Assembly (NCBI RefSeq): GCF_014333615.1
Contig: NZ_JACSCY010000006.1
Location: forward strand, 62,001-126,000
From: Hymenobacter citatus
Lineage (GTDB): Bacteria; Bacteroidota; Bacteroidia; Cytophagales; Hymenobacteraceae
Direction: 5' to 3'
Length of the DNA: 64,000 bases
The translations under genes and the position numbers were made by a program. Under the pieces are notes generated by a model. That model did not search any database. It was given only the letters and a program-made list of their open reading frames with translations, and had not been told where the DNA came from. Shown piece after piece: positions 8,203 to 17,139 of this stretch (the first letter of the stretch is position 1; each line of letters starts with the position of its first letter).

Positions 8203-9060
8203 ATGAAAAAACTCCTAACTCTTTGCCTGCTGTTGTTCAGCACCATTTCGTTGGTTTCGGCTCAAAACACCATGATGAGTTGCTGCGTGAAGCCCACCGT
8301 CGCCACCGAAGCCTTTGCGATGCTCGCCAACGATGACGCTTTTGTGGGTGGCCACGATGCTCCCCTACCCTACACCTATCAGGGTGCCGGCGACATGATT
8401 TCCTACCCTACCCCCGATGGCAAAACGGCCAAGGCGTTTATGCTCAAAAGCGCCACGCCTTCCACCAAATATCTGTTCGTAATTCATGAATGGTGGGGGC
8501 TGAACGACTATATCAAGCGCGAGGCGGCGGGCTTTGCGCGGGAGCTACCCGGCGTCAACATCATCGCCCTCGACCTTTACGATGGGCAGGTAGCCACAGC
8601 GCCCGCCGAAGCCAGCAAAATCATGCAAAGCGTGCAAACCAGCCGGGCAGAGGCCATTATCAAAGGTGCTATTCAATACGCAGGTCCCAAGGCGCAGATT
8701 GCCAGCATTGGCTGGTGTTTCGGGGGCGGTTGGTCGTTGCAAACAGCGCTGTTGGCTGGCAAGCAGGCGGTAGGCTGCGTAATGTACTACGGTATGCCGG
8801 AGAAGGATGTAGCGCGCTTGAAAACGCTGAACACCGACGTACTCGGCATTTTTGCCTTGCAGGACAAGGGTATTTCGCCCGAAGTAGTGGCGCAGTTTCA
8901 GAAGGATATGGCCGCCGCTGGCAAAAAGCTGACGGTGAAAAACTACGATGCTGTGCATGCCTTCGCCAACCCTAGCAACCCCAACTACAACAAAGCCTAC
9001 GCCGACGAGGCACATGAACTGGCAGTAGCGTATTTGAAGAGGAGCTTCAAGTTGAAGTAA
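8203..9060 (+). CDS. Secreted dienelactone hydrolase-family protein
   Basis: 285 residues with a clear signal peptide (MKKLLTLCLLLFSTISLVSAQ, cleavage near residue 21) and an alpha/beta hydrolase domain of the dienelactone hydrolase type. Motifs: EWWGLNDYIKREA, then GWCFGGGW with Cys as nucleophile (family hallmark GxCxGG), Asp in LQDKG, and His in DAVHAFANP as the third triad member. It probably acts in the periplasm on an ester or lactone; the substrate is not predictable. The start is fixed by the signal peptide and sits 5 nt after the inverted repeat, leaving little room for a ribosome binding site. Confidence 0.85.
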   Translation: MKKLLTLCLLLFSTISLVSAQNTMMSCCVKPTVATEAFAMLANDDAFVGGHDAPLPYTYQGAGDMISYPTPDGKTAKAFMLKSATPSTKYLFVIHEWWGLNDYIKREAAGFARELPGVNIIALDLYDGQVATAPAEASKIMQSVQTSRAEAIIKGAIQYAGPKAQIASIGWCFGGGWSLQTALLAGKQAVGCVMYYGMPEKDVARLKTLNTDVLGIFALQDKGISPEVVAQFQKDMAAAGKKLTVKNYDAVHAFANPSNPNYNKAYADEAHELAVAYLKRSFKLK

Positions 9061-9071
9061 GGGTAGGTATT

Positions 9072-9185
9072 AAGTCCTGTCATCCTGAGTGGAGCGAAGG
9101 ACCTTCTCACGTGAGAACAGGACGTTGCTACGTCAATCGTTCAGTCGTGAGAAGGTCCTTCGCTCCACTCAGGATGACAGGACTT
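9072..9185. repeat. Dispersed palindrome, family A copy 2
   Basis: Arms start AAGTCCTGTCATCCTGAGTG and are perfectly mirrored over about 40 nt around a central loop (about 9113-9146). The inner spacer between CTGAG and GAAGGACC is TGGAGC here and is changed in both arms, unlike copy 1. It lies between the convergent DLH and phhA genes and may terminate both. Confidence 0.9.
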
Positions 9186-9204
9186 TCTCTTTTTACCCCT
9201 CCGC

Positions 9205-9948
9205 CTACCGCACCGCCAGTTGCCAGTTGCTGGCGAGTAGCGCTGCCAGATCAGCTACGCTTTCGGTGAGTTGGTCCCACGAGTTGAGTACGAAGTACTG
9301 GTCCTGGTAATGCGCTTCGGAGTAGGGCGTATGCAGCACCGTAGCCAGATCGAAGGGGTGGCGCACGTCGGTGCTGTTCAGCCAGTGATGAATCTCGCCC
9401 GCCGACGACAGCAGCCCCGCCCCATAGATGCGCGTGCTGCCGCCTTCCGTTACGAGGCCGAACTGCACCGTGAAGCCGTAGAGCCGCGCCAGTTTTTGCA
9501 GCGCTACCGAGTCGTGCAGATGCTGGCCGGCTACTCTACCCAAAAAGTGCAGGAAATCGGCGAAGGCATGGTCCATCAACAAGGGCAAATGACCAAAAGC
9601 GCAGTGGAACAGATCGGGCTGCTCAATGAAATCGAACTGCTGCATGGACCGAATCCAGGTGGTAACCGGGAATTTGCGGTCGGCCAGCAGCCCAAAGAAG
9701 GTAACGGCATCTAACTCCCCCTCTACGGGCGCAATTTCCCACCCCGTACGCCGCCGCAGCCGCTCGCTCACTTCCTCAAAGCGAGGAATAGCCGTGCGCT
9801 GAAAGCCAACCTGTTGCAAACCCTGCTCGAAGGCCACGGCCGCGCGTTTGTGCAGCAGCGCCGTTTGACGGTCAAACAATACCTTCCAGACCAGTTGGTC
9901 CTGGGTGGTGTAGTGATGGTAGTGTTGCGTATCCATAGCGTTTGGCAT
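9205..9948 (-). CDS. phhA: Phenylalanine 4-monooxygenase-like protein
   Basis: Aromatic amino acid hydroxylase: converts Phe to Tyr using O2, iron and a pterin. Counting from the inner ATG at 9936 the protein has 243 residues, the size of bacterial catalytic-domain-only enzymes. The iron-ligand block is QPDLFHCAFGHLPLL (His111, His116), followed by AGLLSSAGE near the C-terminus. The third ligand, Glu in the family motif FTVEFGL, is Gln158 here (FTVQFGL; codon CAG) and the preceding aromatic is Gly. Two starts are possible, 9948 and 9936; the T-tract of a terminator ends at 9949. An attenuator-like leader precedes the gene. Activity is uncertain because of the ligand change. Confidence 0.85.
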   Translation of the reverse strand: MPNAMDTQHYHHYTTQDQLVWKVLFDRQTALLHKRAAVAFEQGLQQVGFQRTAIPRFEEVSERLRRRTGWEIAPVEGELDAVTFFGLLADRKFPVTTWIRSMQQFDFIEQPDLFHCAFGHLPLLMDHAFADFLHFLGRVAGQHLHDSVALQKLARLYGFTVQFGLVTEGGSTRIYGAGLLSSAGEIHHWLNSTDVRHPFDLATVLHTPYSEAHYQDQYFVLNSWDQLTESVADLAALLASNWQLAVR

Positions 9949-9984
9949 AAAAAAAGCCCGGCCTCCGGGTGGAGTCGGGCTTTT
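9949..9984 (-). terminator. Terminator hairpin in the phhA leader
   Basis: On the minus strand AAAAGCCCG and CGGGCTTTT pair (outer stem, 9 bp) with an inner CTCC/GGAG stem, then seven T residues end directly at the phhA ATG (9948). The sequence at 9971-9980 inside its 5' arm is fully complementary to 10035-10044 in the upstream leader ORF, giving a mutually exclusive antiterminator of 10 bp. Confidence 0.75.
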
Positions 9985-10011
9985 GTGGTTTTCAGCTTCG
10001 TACGTCATGGT

Positions 10012-10101
10012 TTAACTTACGTACTGGCAATACCGCCCGACTCCGTCCTCCATGGGACGAATATTCATCAGGGTAAAGCGCTTGACAGATTGTTGTTGCA
10101 T
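10012..10101 (-). CDS. Candidate 29-residue leader ORF upstream of phhA
   Basis: ATG 10101 to TAA 10012, encoding a peptide that begins MQQQSVKRFTLMN and ends RYCQYVS. It contains one Phe and two Tyr codons. Codons 20-23 include GGAGTCGGGC, the strand that can pair with the terminator arm. It begins 7 nt after a TATATTTG -7 box, so the transcript could be nearly leaderless. The architecture fits a translated attenuator leader, but regulatory codons are not clustered as in the trp leader. It could instead be an untranslated ligand-sensing RNA. Confidence 0.45.
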   Translation of the reverse strand: MQQQSVKRFTLMNIRPMEDGVGRYCQYVS

Positions 10102-10108
10102 GACAGAA

Positions 10109-10116
10109 CAAATATA
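10109..10116 (-). promoter_or_regulatory. Candidate -7 box of the phhA leader transcript
   Basis: TATATTTG on the minus strand matches TAnnTTTG. No TTTG is seen at the expected 19-nt spacing. The region 10102-10312 is strongly AT-rich and holds no other recognisable feature. Confidence 0.45.
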
Positions 10117-10312
10117 GAAAATATTTTGAATTTGATACTTCTTATCGAAGAATTTTATCAAAAAAAGTCGATTAAATATATCAATTCACTACATAATATC
10201 AATTAATAATAGTATTATCATAAATAACAGACTACTATATTACCAATTACGCAATACTTCATTCAGGTTTGTGCTTTCATTACCCCTTGGTTAAGTCCAA
10301 GCTCGACAGACA

Positions 10313-11326
10313 CTATTCCAGATCTTGCCGCAGGGCGTATACCCGGCGCAAGTTGCGAATCAGGCGTGCCGATTCGGCGAAATTCAAGGTTTGGGCACCG
10401 TCGGAAGCAGCTTGCTCGGGCCGTTCGTGAGCTTCGTAGATGATGCCGTCGGCGCCGGCCATCACCCCGGCTAGGGCCATATCGGCCACGTAGTCGCGGA
10501 TACCGATACCGTGCGAAGGGTCGACGATGACGGGCAGGTGGGTTTTCTCTTTCAGAATTGGTACAGCATTCAGGTCCAGCGTGTTGCGCGAGGCGGTTTC
10601 GAATGTGCGAATGCCCCGCTCGCAGAGAATCAGCTTTTCGTTGCCGCCGGAGAAAACGTACTCAGCCGACGACAGTAGTTCCTCGATAGAACCCGAGATG
10701 CCCCGCTTGATCATCACGGGCTTGTCCACGCCGCCCAGCGCATCCAGCAGGTTGAAGTTCTGCGTGTTGCGGGCACCTACCTGAAACACATCCACGTAGT
10801 CGTGCATCTCCTCTACCTGCGACACCTGCATCACCTCCGTAATGATTTTGATGCCGTGCTGCCGGGCTAGCTGGTGAAACAGCTTCAGCCCATCCATACC
10901 CAGGCCCCGGAAGGAGTAGGGCGAGGAGCGCGGCTTGAACACGCCGCCGCGCATGATGCGCACGTCATTCTCAACCAAGTGCTGCATGATGCTTTCCATC
11001 TGGGCCTCGCTCTCGATGCTGCACGGACCAGCCGCCAGCGTGAGCGTGCCCTCGCCAATGCGCACACCGTCGCCGAGGTCGAGGACGGTTGGGCGCACGC
11101 GCCACTTCCGGCTCACCAGCTTGTAGTCGTCCGACACGCGGTGGATGTCTACAATGCCCGGTAGCTGCCCAACGGTACGAATGTCGAAATCGGCCTTACC
11201 GATGCCGATGAGGTAATGCGCGCGCTGCGTGGTCACCTCCGTGACTTTGTAGTTTACCGCCTTGATGCGGCTGATAATGGCTTCCCGGTTTTCGGGAGAA
11301 ATGGCGGGTTCTAGTTGAATGAGCAT
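10313..11326 (-). CDS. aroF: 3-deoxy-7-phosphoheptulonate synthase (DAHP synthase, type I-beta)
   Basis: First step of the shikimate pathway: phosphoenolpyruvate plus erythrose-4-phosphate gives DAHP. 337 residues. An N-terminal about 70-residue ferredoxin-like regulatory domain precedes the catalytic barrel beginning LTLAAGPCSIESEAQ. Further signatures are RGGVFKPRSSPYSFRG, QVGARNTQNF, KPVMIKRG and the late DPSHGIG. This domain order is that of the I-beta subclass of Firmicutes, Thermotoga and Bacteroidota. It is the last gene of the trp transcription unit, 144 nt after trpA. The gap is occupied by a decayed family A palindrome, so its co-transcription may be modulated. No chorismate mutase fusion is present. 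Confidence 0.94.
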   Translation of the reverse strand: MLIQLEPAISPENREAIISRIKAVNYKVTEVTTQRAHYLIGIGKADFDIRTVGQLPGIVDIHRVSDDYKLVSRKWRVRPTVLDLGDGVRIGEGTLTLAAGPCSIESEAQMESIMQHLVENDVRIMRGGVFKPRSSPYSFRGLGMDGLKLFHQLARQHGIKIITEVMQVSQVEEMHDYVDVFQVGARNTQNFNLLDALGGVDKPVMIKRGISGSIEELLSSAEYVFSGGNEKLILCERGIRTFETASRNTLDLNAVPILKEKTHLPVIVDPSHGIGIRDYVADMALAGVMAGADGIIYEAHERPEQAASDGAQTLNFAESARLIRNLRRVYALRQDLE

Positions 11327-11337
11327 AGAAAAATTGG

Positions 11338-11462
11338 TTTGTCATCCTGAGCTTGCGAAGGACCTTATCAGGTGAAAACGACAAGCATACCAACGACTCG
11401 TTCTGCCGTGATAAGGTAGGTCCTTCGTCGCCGCTTGATGCGCGGAATCCTTAGGATAACAG
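11338..11462. repeat. Dispersed palindrome, family A copy 3 (decayed right arm)
   Basis: The left arm reads TTTGTCATCCTGAGCTTGCG...GAAGGACCTTATCA. The right arm keeps GATAAGGT and GGTCCTTCG but then carries insertions and substitutions (11424-11462), so pairing is broken in its outer half. It lies inside the trp operon between trpA and aroF. Confidence 0.8.
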
Positions 11463-11470
11463 AAAAACGG

Positions 11471-12253
11471 TTAGTTCAGTACCGATTGCACAAACTGGCG
11501 GGCGGCGGCTGGGGCGTCGTCTACCCCATCCATTGCCTTAATCAGAGCCGAGCCGATGATGGCGCCTTCGGCATACTGACAAGCGCGGTCGAAGGACTGC
11601 TTGTCGCCGATACCGAAGCCGATGAGGCGCGGGTTGCGCAGATTCATGGCTTCAATACGCTGGAAATAGGCTTCCTGCGCGGTGCTGTCCTGGCCGGTTT
11701 GGCTGCCCGTGGTGCCAGGGCCCGACACGAGGTAGAGGAAAGAATCCGTCAGCTCGTCGATGCGGCGGATGCGCTCGGGGGCGGTTTGGGGCGTGATGAG
11801 GAACACCGGCCGCAGGTTGTAGCGGCGGAAAATCTCCTGGTACTCCTCCACGTAATCATCAAGGGGTAGGTCGGGTAGGATAACGCCATCAACACCGGCT
11901 TCGGCGGCTTCGCGGCAGAAATTTTCTACCCCGAATTGCATCACCGGATTCAGATAGCCCATCAGCAGAATGGGCGCATCGGGCACGCGCTGGCGCACGC
12001 CTTGCAGCTGGCGGAACAGCACGCGCATGTTCATGCCGTTTTGCAGGGCCACGGTGCCGCTGTGCTGAATCACCGGCCCGTCGGCCAGCGGGTCAGAAAA
12101 CGGCATCCCGATTTCCACCAGGTCGGCGCCGGCCTCGGTTACGGCTTCAATGAGGGGCACGGTAGCCTCCAGCGTAGGATAGCCGGCCGTGAAGTAGACG
12201 TTGAGCAGCTTTTTGCCCTTCTGCTCGAAGGTGGTTTTGATGCGGTCTTTCAT
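11471..12253 (-). CDS. trpA: Tryptophan synthase alpha chain
   Basis: Cleaves indole-3-glycerol phosphate to indole and glyceraldehyde-3-phosphate; works with TrpB. 260 residues from ATG 12253 (MKDRIKTTFEQ), which lines up with family starts. An earlier ATG (12271) would place the start inside the adjacent palindrome. The catalytic Glu and Asp lie in LVEIGMPFSDPLADGP (Glu47, Asp58). LVSGPGTTGSQTG holds the phosphate loop and IGFGIGDKQ the later barrel strand. It is separated from trpB by 169 nt containing a long palindrome, whereas most trp operons have trpB and trpA adjacent or overlapping. Confidence 0.95.
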   Translation of the reverse strand: MKDRIKTTFEQKGKKLLNVYFTAGYPTLEATVPLIEAVTEAGADLVEIGMPFSDPLADGPVIQHSGTVALQNGMNMRVLFRQLQGVRQRVPDAPILLMGYLNPVMQFGVENFCREAAEAGVDGVILPDLPLDDYVEEYQEIFRRYNLRPVFLITPQTAPERIRRIDELTDSFLYLVSGPGTTGSQTGQDSTAQEAYFQRIEAMNLRNPRLIGFGIGDKQSFDRACQYAEGAIIGSALIKAMDGVDDAPAAARQFVQSVLN

Positions 12254-12269
12254 GAGGTACTTCTTTGTC

Positions 12270-12411
12270 ATCGTTCCGTCTGTCATCCTCCATCTGGCGT
12301 CCGCTTGCAAAGGACCTTCTCACAGCAGAACGACAATCGTTCAGTGAGTAACCAAACGTGAGAAGGTCCTTTGCAAGCGGACGCCAGATGGAGGATGACA
12401 GACGGAACGAT
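12270..12411. repeat. Dispersed palindrome, family A copy 4 (inside trpB-trpA gap)
   Basis: Long mirrored arms of about 53 nt, starting ATCGTTCCGTCTGTCATCC at 12270 and ending with the complement at 12411. Between CATCC and AAAGGACC it has a longer, different spacer than other copies, and that spacer is exactly mirrored in the other arm. The central loop is about 12322-12355. Confidence 0.9.
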
Positions 12412-12422
12412 ACCAGCCCTTT

Positions 12423-13628
<1,206 letters not shown>

Positions 13629-13696
13629 AGTGAGAACCAAAAGGCACGCCGGGCGCGCAGGGTAGTGGTTGGGAATTCGTAAAGGGGAAATAGCCG

Positions 13697-14362
13697 TTAG
13701 GCATTCGAAATATTGCTGCCGGGCCGGAGGCGCTGAAACAGCTGCCGCAGCTTGCCCACGTCTTTTTCGCCGGGCGCCAGCTCAAAGCGGCTATTCAGGT
13801 CGATGCCGAAGAGGCCGGGTAGGCGCAGCGTTTGCAGTTCCTGGGCGTGGGCCAAGTCGAGCCCGCCGGCCAGAAAGTAGGGTACCGACAGCGGGTAGCG
13901 CTCCAGCAACTGCCAATCGAAGGTAGTACCGTTGCCGCCCAGCGCCGGGCCTTTGGTGTCAAACAGGAAGTAGTTGCAGCAGTCGGCATAGGGCGCGACT
14001 TGCGCAAAATCAAACGCCTCGCCCACCGAGAAAGCCTTGATAATCAAAAGGCCCACCGCACGCAGCTCAGCGCACTGCTCAGGCGACTCGTGCCCATGCA
14101 ATTGCACCAGGTCCAGGCCGTATTCTACCACGCGCTGCCGAATGACTGCCGTTGTCTCATCTACAAACACGCCTACCTTTAGAACAGATGGGGGCAGCTT
14201 GTCGAGGGTTTGCACGTTGAGCGTGGGGGCGGCGTAGCGCGGCGACTTCGCGTAGAAAATGAACCCCATGAAATCTACCCCCAACTTTGCTACTTCCCGA
14301 ATGTTTTCGTCGGAGCGCATGCCGCATACTTTGATGCGCAAGCCGGGGGTAGACGATGACAT
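13697..14362 (-). CDS. trpF: Phosphoribosylanthranilate isomerase
   Basis: Third step of the Trp branch: Amadori rearrangement of phosphoribosylanthranilate. 221 residues from ATG 14362, just before [14 protein letters not shown], where the catalytic Cys sits. The catalytic Asp is in VGVFVDET and the phosphate loops are [11 protein letters not shown] and [10 protein letters not shown]. An upstream ATG (14392) in frame would add ten residues unlike the family. It is a separate protein here, not fused to trpC. The gap to trpC is 50 nt. Confidence 0.93.
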   Translation of the reverse strand: MSSSTPGLRIKVCGMRSDENIREVAKLGVDFMGFIFYAKSPRYAAPTLNVQTLDKLPPSVLKVGVFVDETTAVIRQRVVEYGLDLVQLHGHESPEQCAELRAVGLLIIKAFSVGEAFDFAQVAPYADCCNYFLFDTKGPALGGNGTTFDWQLLERYPLSVPYFLAGGLDLAHAQELQTLRLPGLFGIDLNSRFELAPGEKDVGKLRQLFQRLRPGSNISNA

Positions 14363-14412
14363 CGGGTAGGTAACGGGTAGGGTGGGAAACATCAGAGAGT
14401 CAGGGTAAATAA

Positions 14413-15234
14413 TTAGAGAACAACGGCCGGCTCGGTGGCGCGCAGCTCCTGCACCAGCGCCGCACAGGCTTTTTCGGGGCGGCTGTGGCGCATAAAGGCC
14501 TCGCCCATCAAAAAGCCCCGGTAGCCCACACCGCGCAGGTAGGTGATGTCGGCCGCCGAGGTAAGGCCGCTTTCGGTCACTTTTACGAACTCAGCCGGAA
14601 TCTGCTCGGCCAGGGCCACGGAGGTTTCCAAGCTTACGGAGAAGTCGTGCAGGTTGCGGTTGTTGACGCCCACCAGGCTTACGGCTTCGGGGTGCAGGGT
14701 GCGGGCGAGTTCCTCGGCGTTGTGCACTTCCAGCAGCACTTCCAAGCCCAGCGAGCGGGCAAACTTGCCCAGGCGGGCCACTTCTTCAGCCGACAATACA
14801 GCGGCAATCAACAGCACCACATCGGCGCCCATGCTTTTGGCTTCGATGATCTGGTACTCGTCAATCACAAAATCCTTGCGCAGAATGGGGCAGAAATTGT
14901 AGCGGCGCGCAATGGTCAGGTCCTCGGTTTTGCCCCCGAAAAACTCCGTGTCTGTCAGCACCGACAGGGCCGAGGCGCCCGCCTGCATGTAGCCCAGGGT
15001 AGTGCGCTCCACGGGCGCATATTGGTTGATGAACCCCTTGCTGGGCGACTTACGCTTGAACTCGGCAATGATGCCGCTCAGGTCGTCACGGAGCAGGTAG
15101 CGGCGCAGGCTCAGGGGCTGCGCCTCCATATATAAGCTACGCTCCAGCAGTTTGGTGGGCACCAGCTCGCGGCGCTCGGCTACCTCGCGGCGCTTGTGGG
15201 TAATGATTTTATCGAGAATGGTTTCGGTCGACAT
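14413..15234 (-). CDS. trpC: Indole-3-glycerol phosphate synthase
   Basis: Ring closure forming indole-3-glycerol phosphate. 273 residues from ATG 15234 (MSTETILDKIITHKRREVAER), the usual helix opening. Motifs: AEFKRKSPSKG with catalytic Glu/Lys, VLTDTEFFGG, LRKDFVIDEYQI with catalytic Lys, LLEVHNAEEL, VGVNNRNL, and VTESGL for the phosphate. An in-frame ATG at 15300 would add 22 residues without similarity. The trpD stop lies 77 nt upstream. Confidence 0.95.
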   Translation of the reverse strand: MSTETILDKIITHKRREVAERRELVPTKLLERSLYMEAQPLSLRRYLLRDDLSGIIAEFKRKSPSKGFINQYAPVERTTLGYMQAGASALSVLTDTEFFGGKTEDLTIARRYNFCPILRKDFVIDEYQIIEAKSMGADVVLLIAAVLSAEEVARLGKFARSLGLEVLLEVHNAEELARTLHPEAVSLVGVNNRNLHDFSVSLETSVALAEQIPAEFVKVTESGLTSAADITYLRGVGYRGFLMGEAFMRHSRPEKACAALVQELRATEPAVVL

Positions 15235-15311
15235 CGTGCGGTTGCAATTTCCCACCATAGTGCGCCGTAGTAAACGCTCCGGCGCGTGGTAGGCGTTCAA
15301 ACAAAGTGAAA

Positions 15312-16301
15312 TTAAGCGGCCAGCAAGCGGCGTAGCGCCTCGCGGGCCCGCCCCGAATCAAGGGACTCCTGCGCCGCCGCCAGGGCCTGCGCAAAGGTAA
15401 ACTCTGTTTCGCGACACTGAATAGCCAAGGCTGCATTAGCCGTCACCACGTCGCGCTGGGCAGGCGTGGCCCTACCCTCCAGCACGTCCAGAAACAGCCG
15501 GGCCGATTCTTCTACGGTACGCCCGCCCGCCAGGCTAACAGGTGTGGTGGCCGTCAGGCCCAGATCACCCGCAGTCACTACCCGTTCGCCGGTGCTGGTG
15601 GCTACTTTGGCCGCCCCGGTCAGCGACAGTTCATCATACCCATCCAGGGCGTGCACCACGGTGTAGCGTGCCTGGGTTTGCTGGAAAAGGTACTGATACA
15701 GACGCAGCAACTCCAGGCTGAACGTGCCCGCCACCTGGTAACGCGGCCGCGCCGGATTCACCAACGGCCCCAGAATGTTGAAGAACGTGCGCACGCCCAG
15801 CTCCCGCCGGATAGGTCCGGCGTGGCGCATGGCCGGATGAAACGCCGCCGCGTGCAAAAAGCAGATATTGGCCCGCTCCAGCTGCCGCTTTAGCACGTCG
15901 TTGCCTACCCCAAAGTCTATTCCCAAGCTCCCCAACACATCGGCCGAGCCGCACACCGACGACACGCCAATGTTGCCGTGCTTGGCCACCGGGTAGCCCG
16001 CGCCCGCCACCACAAAGCAAGCCAGGGTGCTGATATTGAGCGTGTCCTTGCCGTCGCCGCCCGTGCCCACAATGTCTACTACGTCGTGCGTGCCCAATTC
16101 TGGGTCACGGGAGAGTTCGAGCAGCGCGTCGCGGAAGCCCGCCAACTCCGGCACCGTGATGGGCCGCATTCGGTACACGGTCATGAAGGCTGCCATTTCA
16201 GAAGCGTTGGCGCCGCCCTGCCCGATTTGCGTCATGGCCTCACGGGCCTCGGCATGGGTCAGGGGTTGTTGGTCAAATAAGGTATTGAGAAGGTGTTTCA
16301 C
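15312..16301 (-). CDS. trpD: Anthranilate phosphoribosyltransferase
   Basis: Transfers phosphoribosyl from PRPP to anthranilate. 329 residues, normal size. An N-terminal helical domain is followed by DIVGTGGDGKDTLNIST, the PRPP loop; KHGNIGVSSVCGSADVLG; the metal-binding region; and RRELGVRTFFNILGPLVNPA, a family signature. It is a stand-alone protein, separate from the glutaminase TrpG upstream (64-nt gap). Confidence 0.95.
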   Translation of the reverse strand: MKHLLNTLFDQQPLTHAEAREAMTQIGQGGANASEMAAFMTVYRMRPITVPELAGFRDALLELSRDPELGTHDVVDIVGTGGDGKDTLNISTLACFVVAGAGYPVAKHGNIGVSSVCGSADVLGSLGIDFGVGNDVLKRQLERANICFLHAAAFHPAMRHAGPIRRELGVRTFFNILGPLVNPARPRYQVAGTFSLELLRLYQYLFQQTQARYTVVHALDGYDELSLTGAAKVATSTGERVVTAGDLGLTATTPVSLAGGRTVEESARLFLDVLEGRATPAQRDVVTANAALAIQCRETEFTFAQALAAAQESLDSGRAREALRRLLAA

Positions 16302-16365
16302 GTGGGAGAATTTCGAGGGAGGGTCAGGGGCACTCCCCTCCTCAGCTAAGGAGGGGACTTTCGTT

Positions 16366-16950
16366 CTATTCGTCGTTTCCTTCCAGCCAGTTTTTCAGCA
16401 TTTCCTTACCGTACTCCGTCAGGATAGATTCGGGGTGAAACTGTACGCCGCGCACATCATACTCGCGGTGGCGGAAGGCCAGCACCTGCCCCTGGGCGTC
16501 AATGGCCGTCACTTCCAGCTCGGCCGGCATCGACTCGGGCTGTACTACCCAGGAGTGGTAGCGCCCTACCTTGAACTGCGTGGGTAGGCCGGCAAACAGC
16601 CGGTCGTTGCCAGTGATGATGTCGGCATCCGTCGCAATGCCGTGCAGCACAGCCGGCAGGTTGTAGAGCGTGCCGCCGAAGCTCTCGGCAATGCCCTGGT
16701 GCCCCAGGCACACACCCAGCATGCGCTTGGTGGGCGCATAGCGTTGGATTACCTGTGGCATCAGGCCCGCGTCGGCGGGCACGCCGGGACCGGGCGAGAG
16801 CATAATGGCATCGTACTGCTCTACCTCTTCCAGCGTCAGCTTATCGTTGCGGATGACGGTGGTTTGGTCGCCGTAGCCCAACTCGCGCAGCAGCTGCACC
16901 AGGTTGTAGGTAAAGGAATCGTAATTGTCGAGGACGAGAATCTTTTTCAT
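16366..16950 (-). CDS. trpG: Anthranilate synthase glutamine amidotransferase component
   Basis: Releases ammonia from glutamine for TrpE. 194 residues of class I amidotransferase: opening KKILVLDNYDSFTYNLVQ, oxyanion region LSPGPGVP, nucleophile Cys81 in GVCLGHQ, and His172/Glu174 in VQFHPES. It could also serve aminodeoxychorismate synthase (PabA), as in bacteria with one shared subunit, but its operon position between trpE and trpD makes the Trp role primary. Confidence 0.94.
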   Translation of the reverse strand: MKKILVLDNYDSFTYNLVQLLRELGYGDQTTVIRNDKLTLEEVEQYDAIMLSPGPGVPADAGLMPQVIQRYAPTKRMLGVCLGHQGIAESFGGTLYNLPAVLHGIATDADIITGNDRLFAGLPTQFKVGRYHSWVVQPESMPAELEVTAIDAQGQVLAFRHREYDVRGVQFHPESILTEYGKEMLKNWLEGNDE

Positions 16951-16956
16951 GGAGAT

Positions 16957-17139
16957 TAGGGTCTTGGGGTCTTGGGGTCTTGGGGTCTTGGGTTATTACC
17001 CTACACCCCAGCTCCCCACTCCCATCTCTATCTAGTATTCAAACTTGAGTTTATCAATCAGCTACACAACACACGGGCCGGCGGTAAAAGGCTCAACGTC
17101 ATCCAAGACCCTAAGCCCCCAAGACCTTAAGCCCCCATT
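16957..17139. repeat. Mirrored short-word repeats in the trpE-trpG gap
   Basis: Four tandem 8-bp units (GGTCTTGG) at about 16959-16992 face two looser copies in the opposite sense (CCAAGACC, CCCCCAAGACC) at 17102-17139. The 100 nt between hold no ORF. The tandem run is transcribed within the operon leader of trpG and could change length by slippage. Confidence 0.75.
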
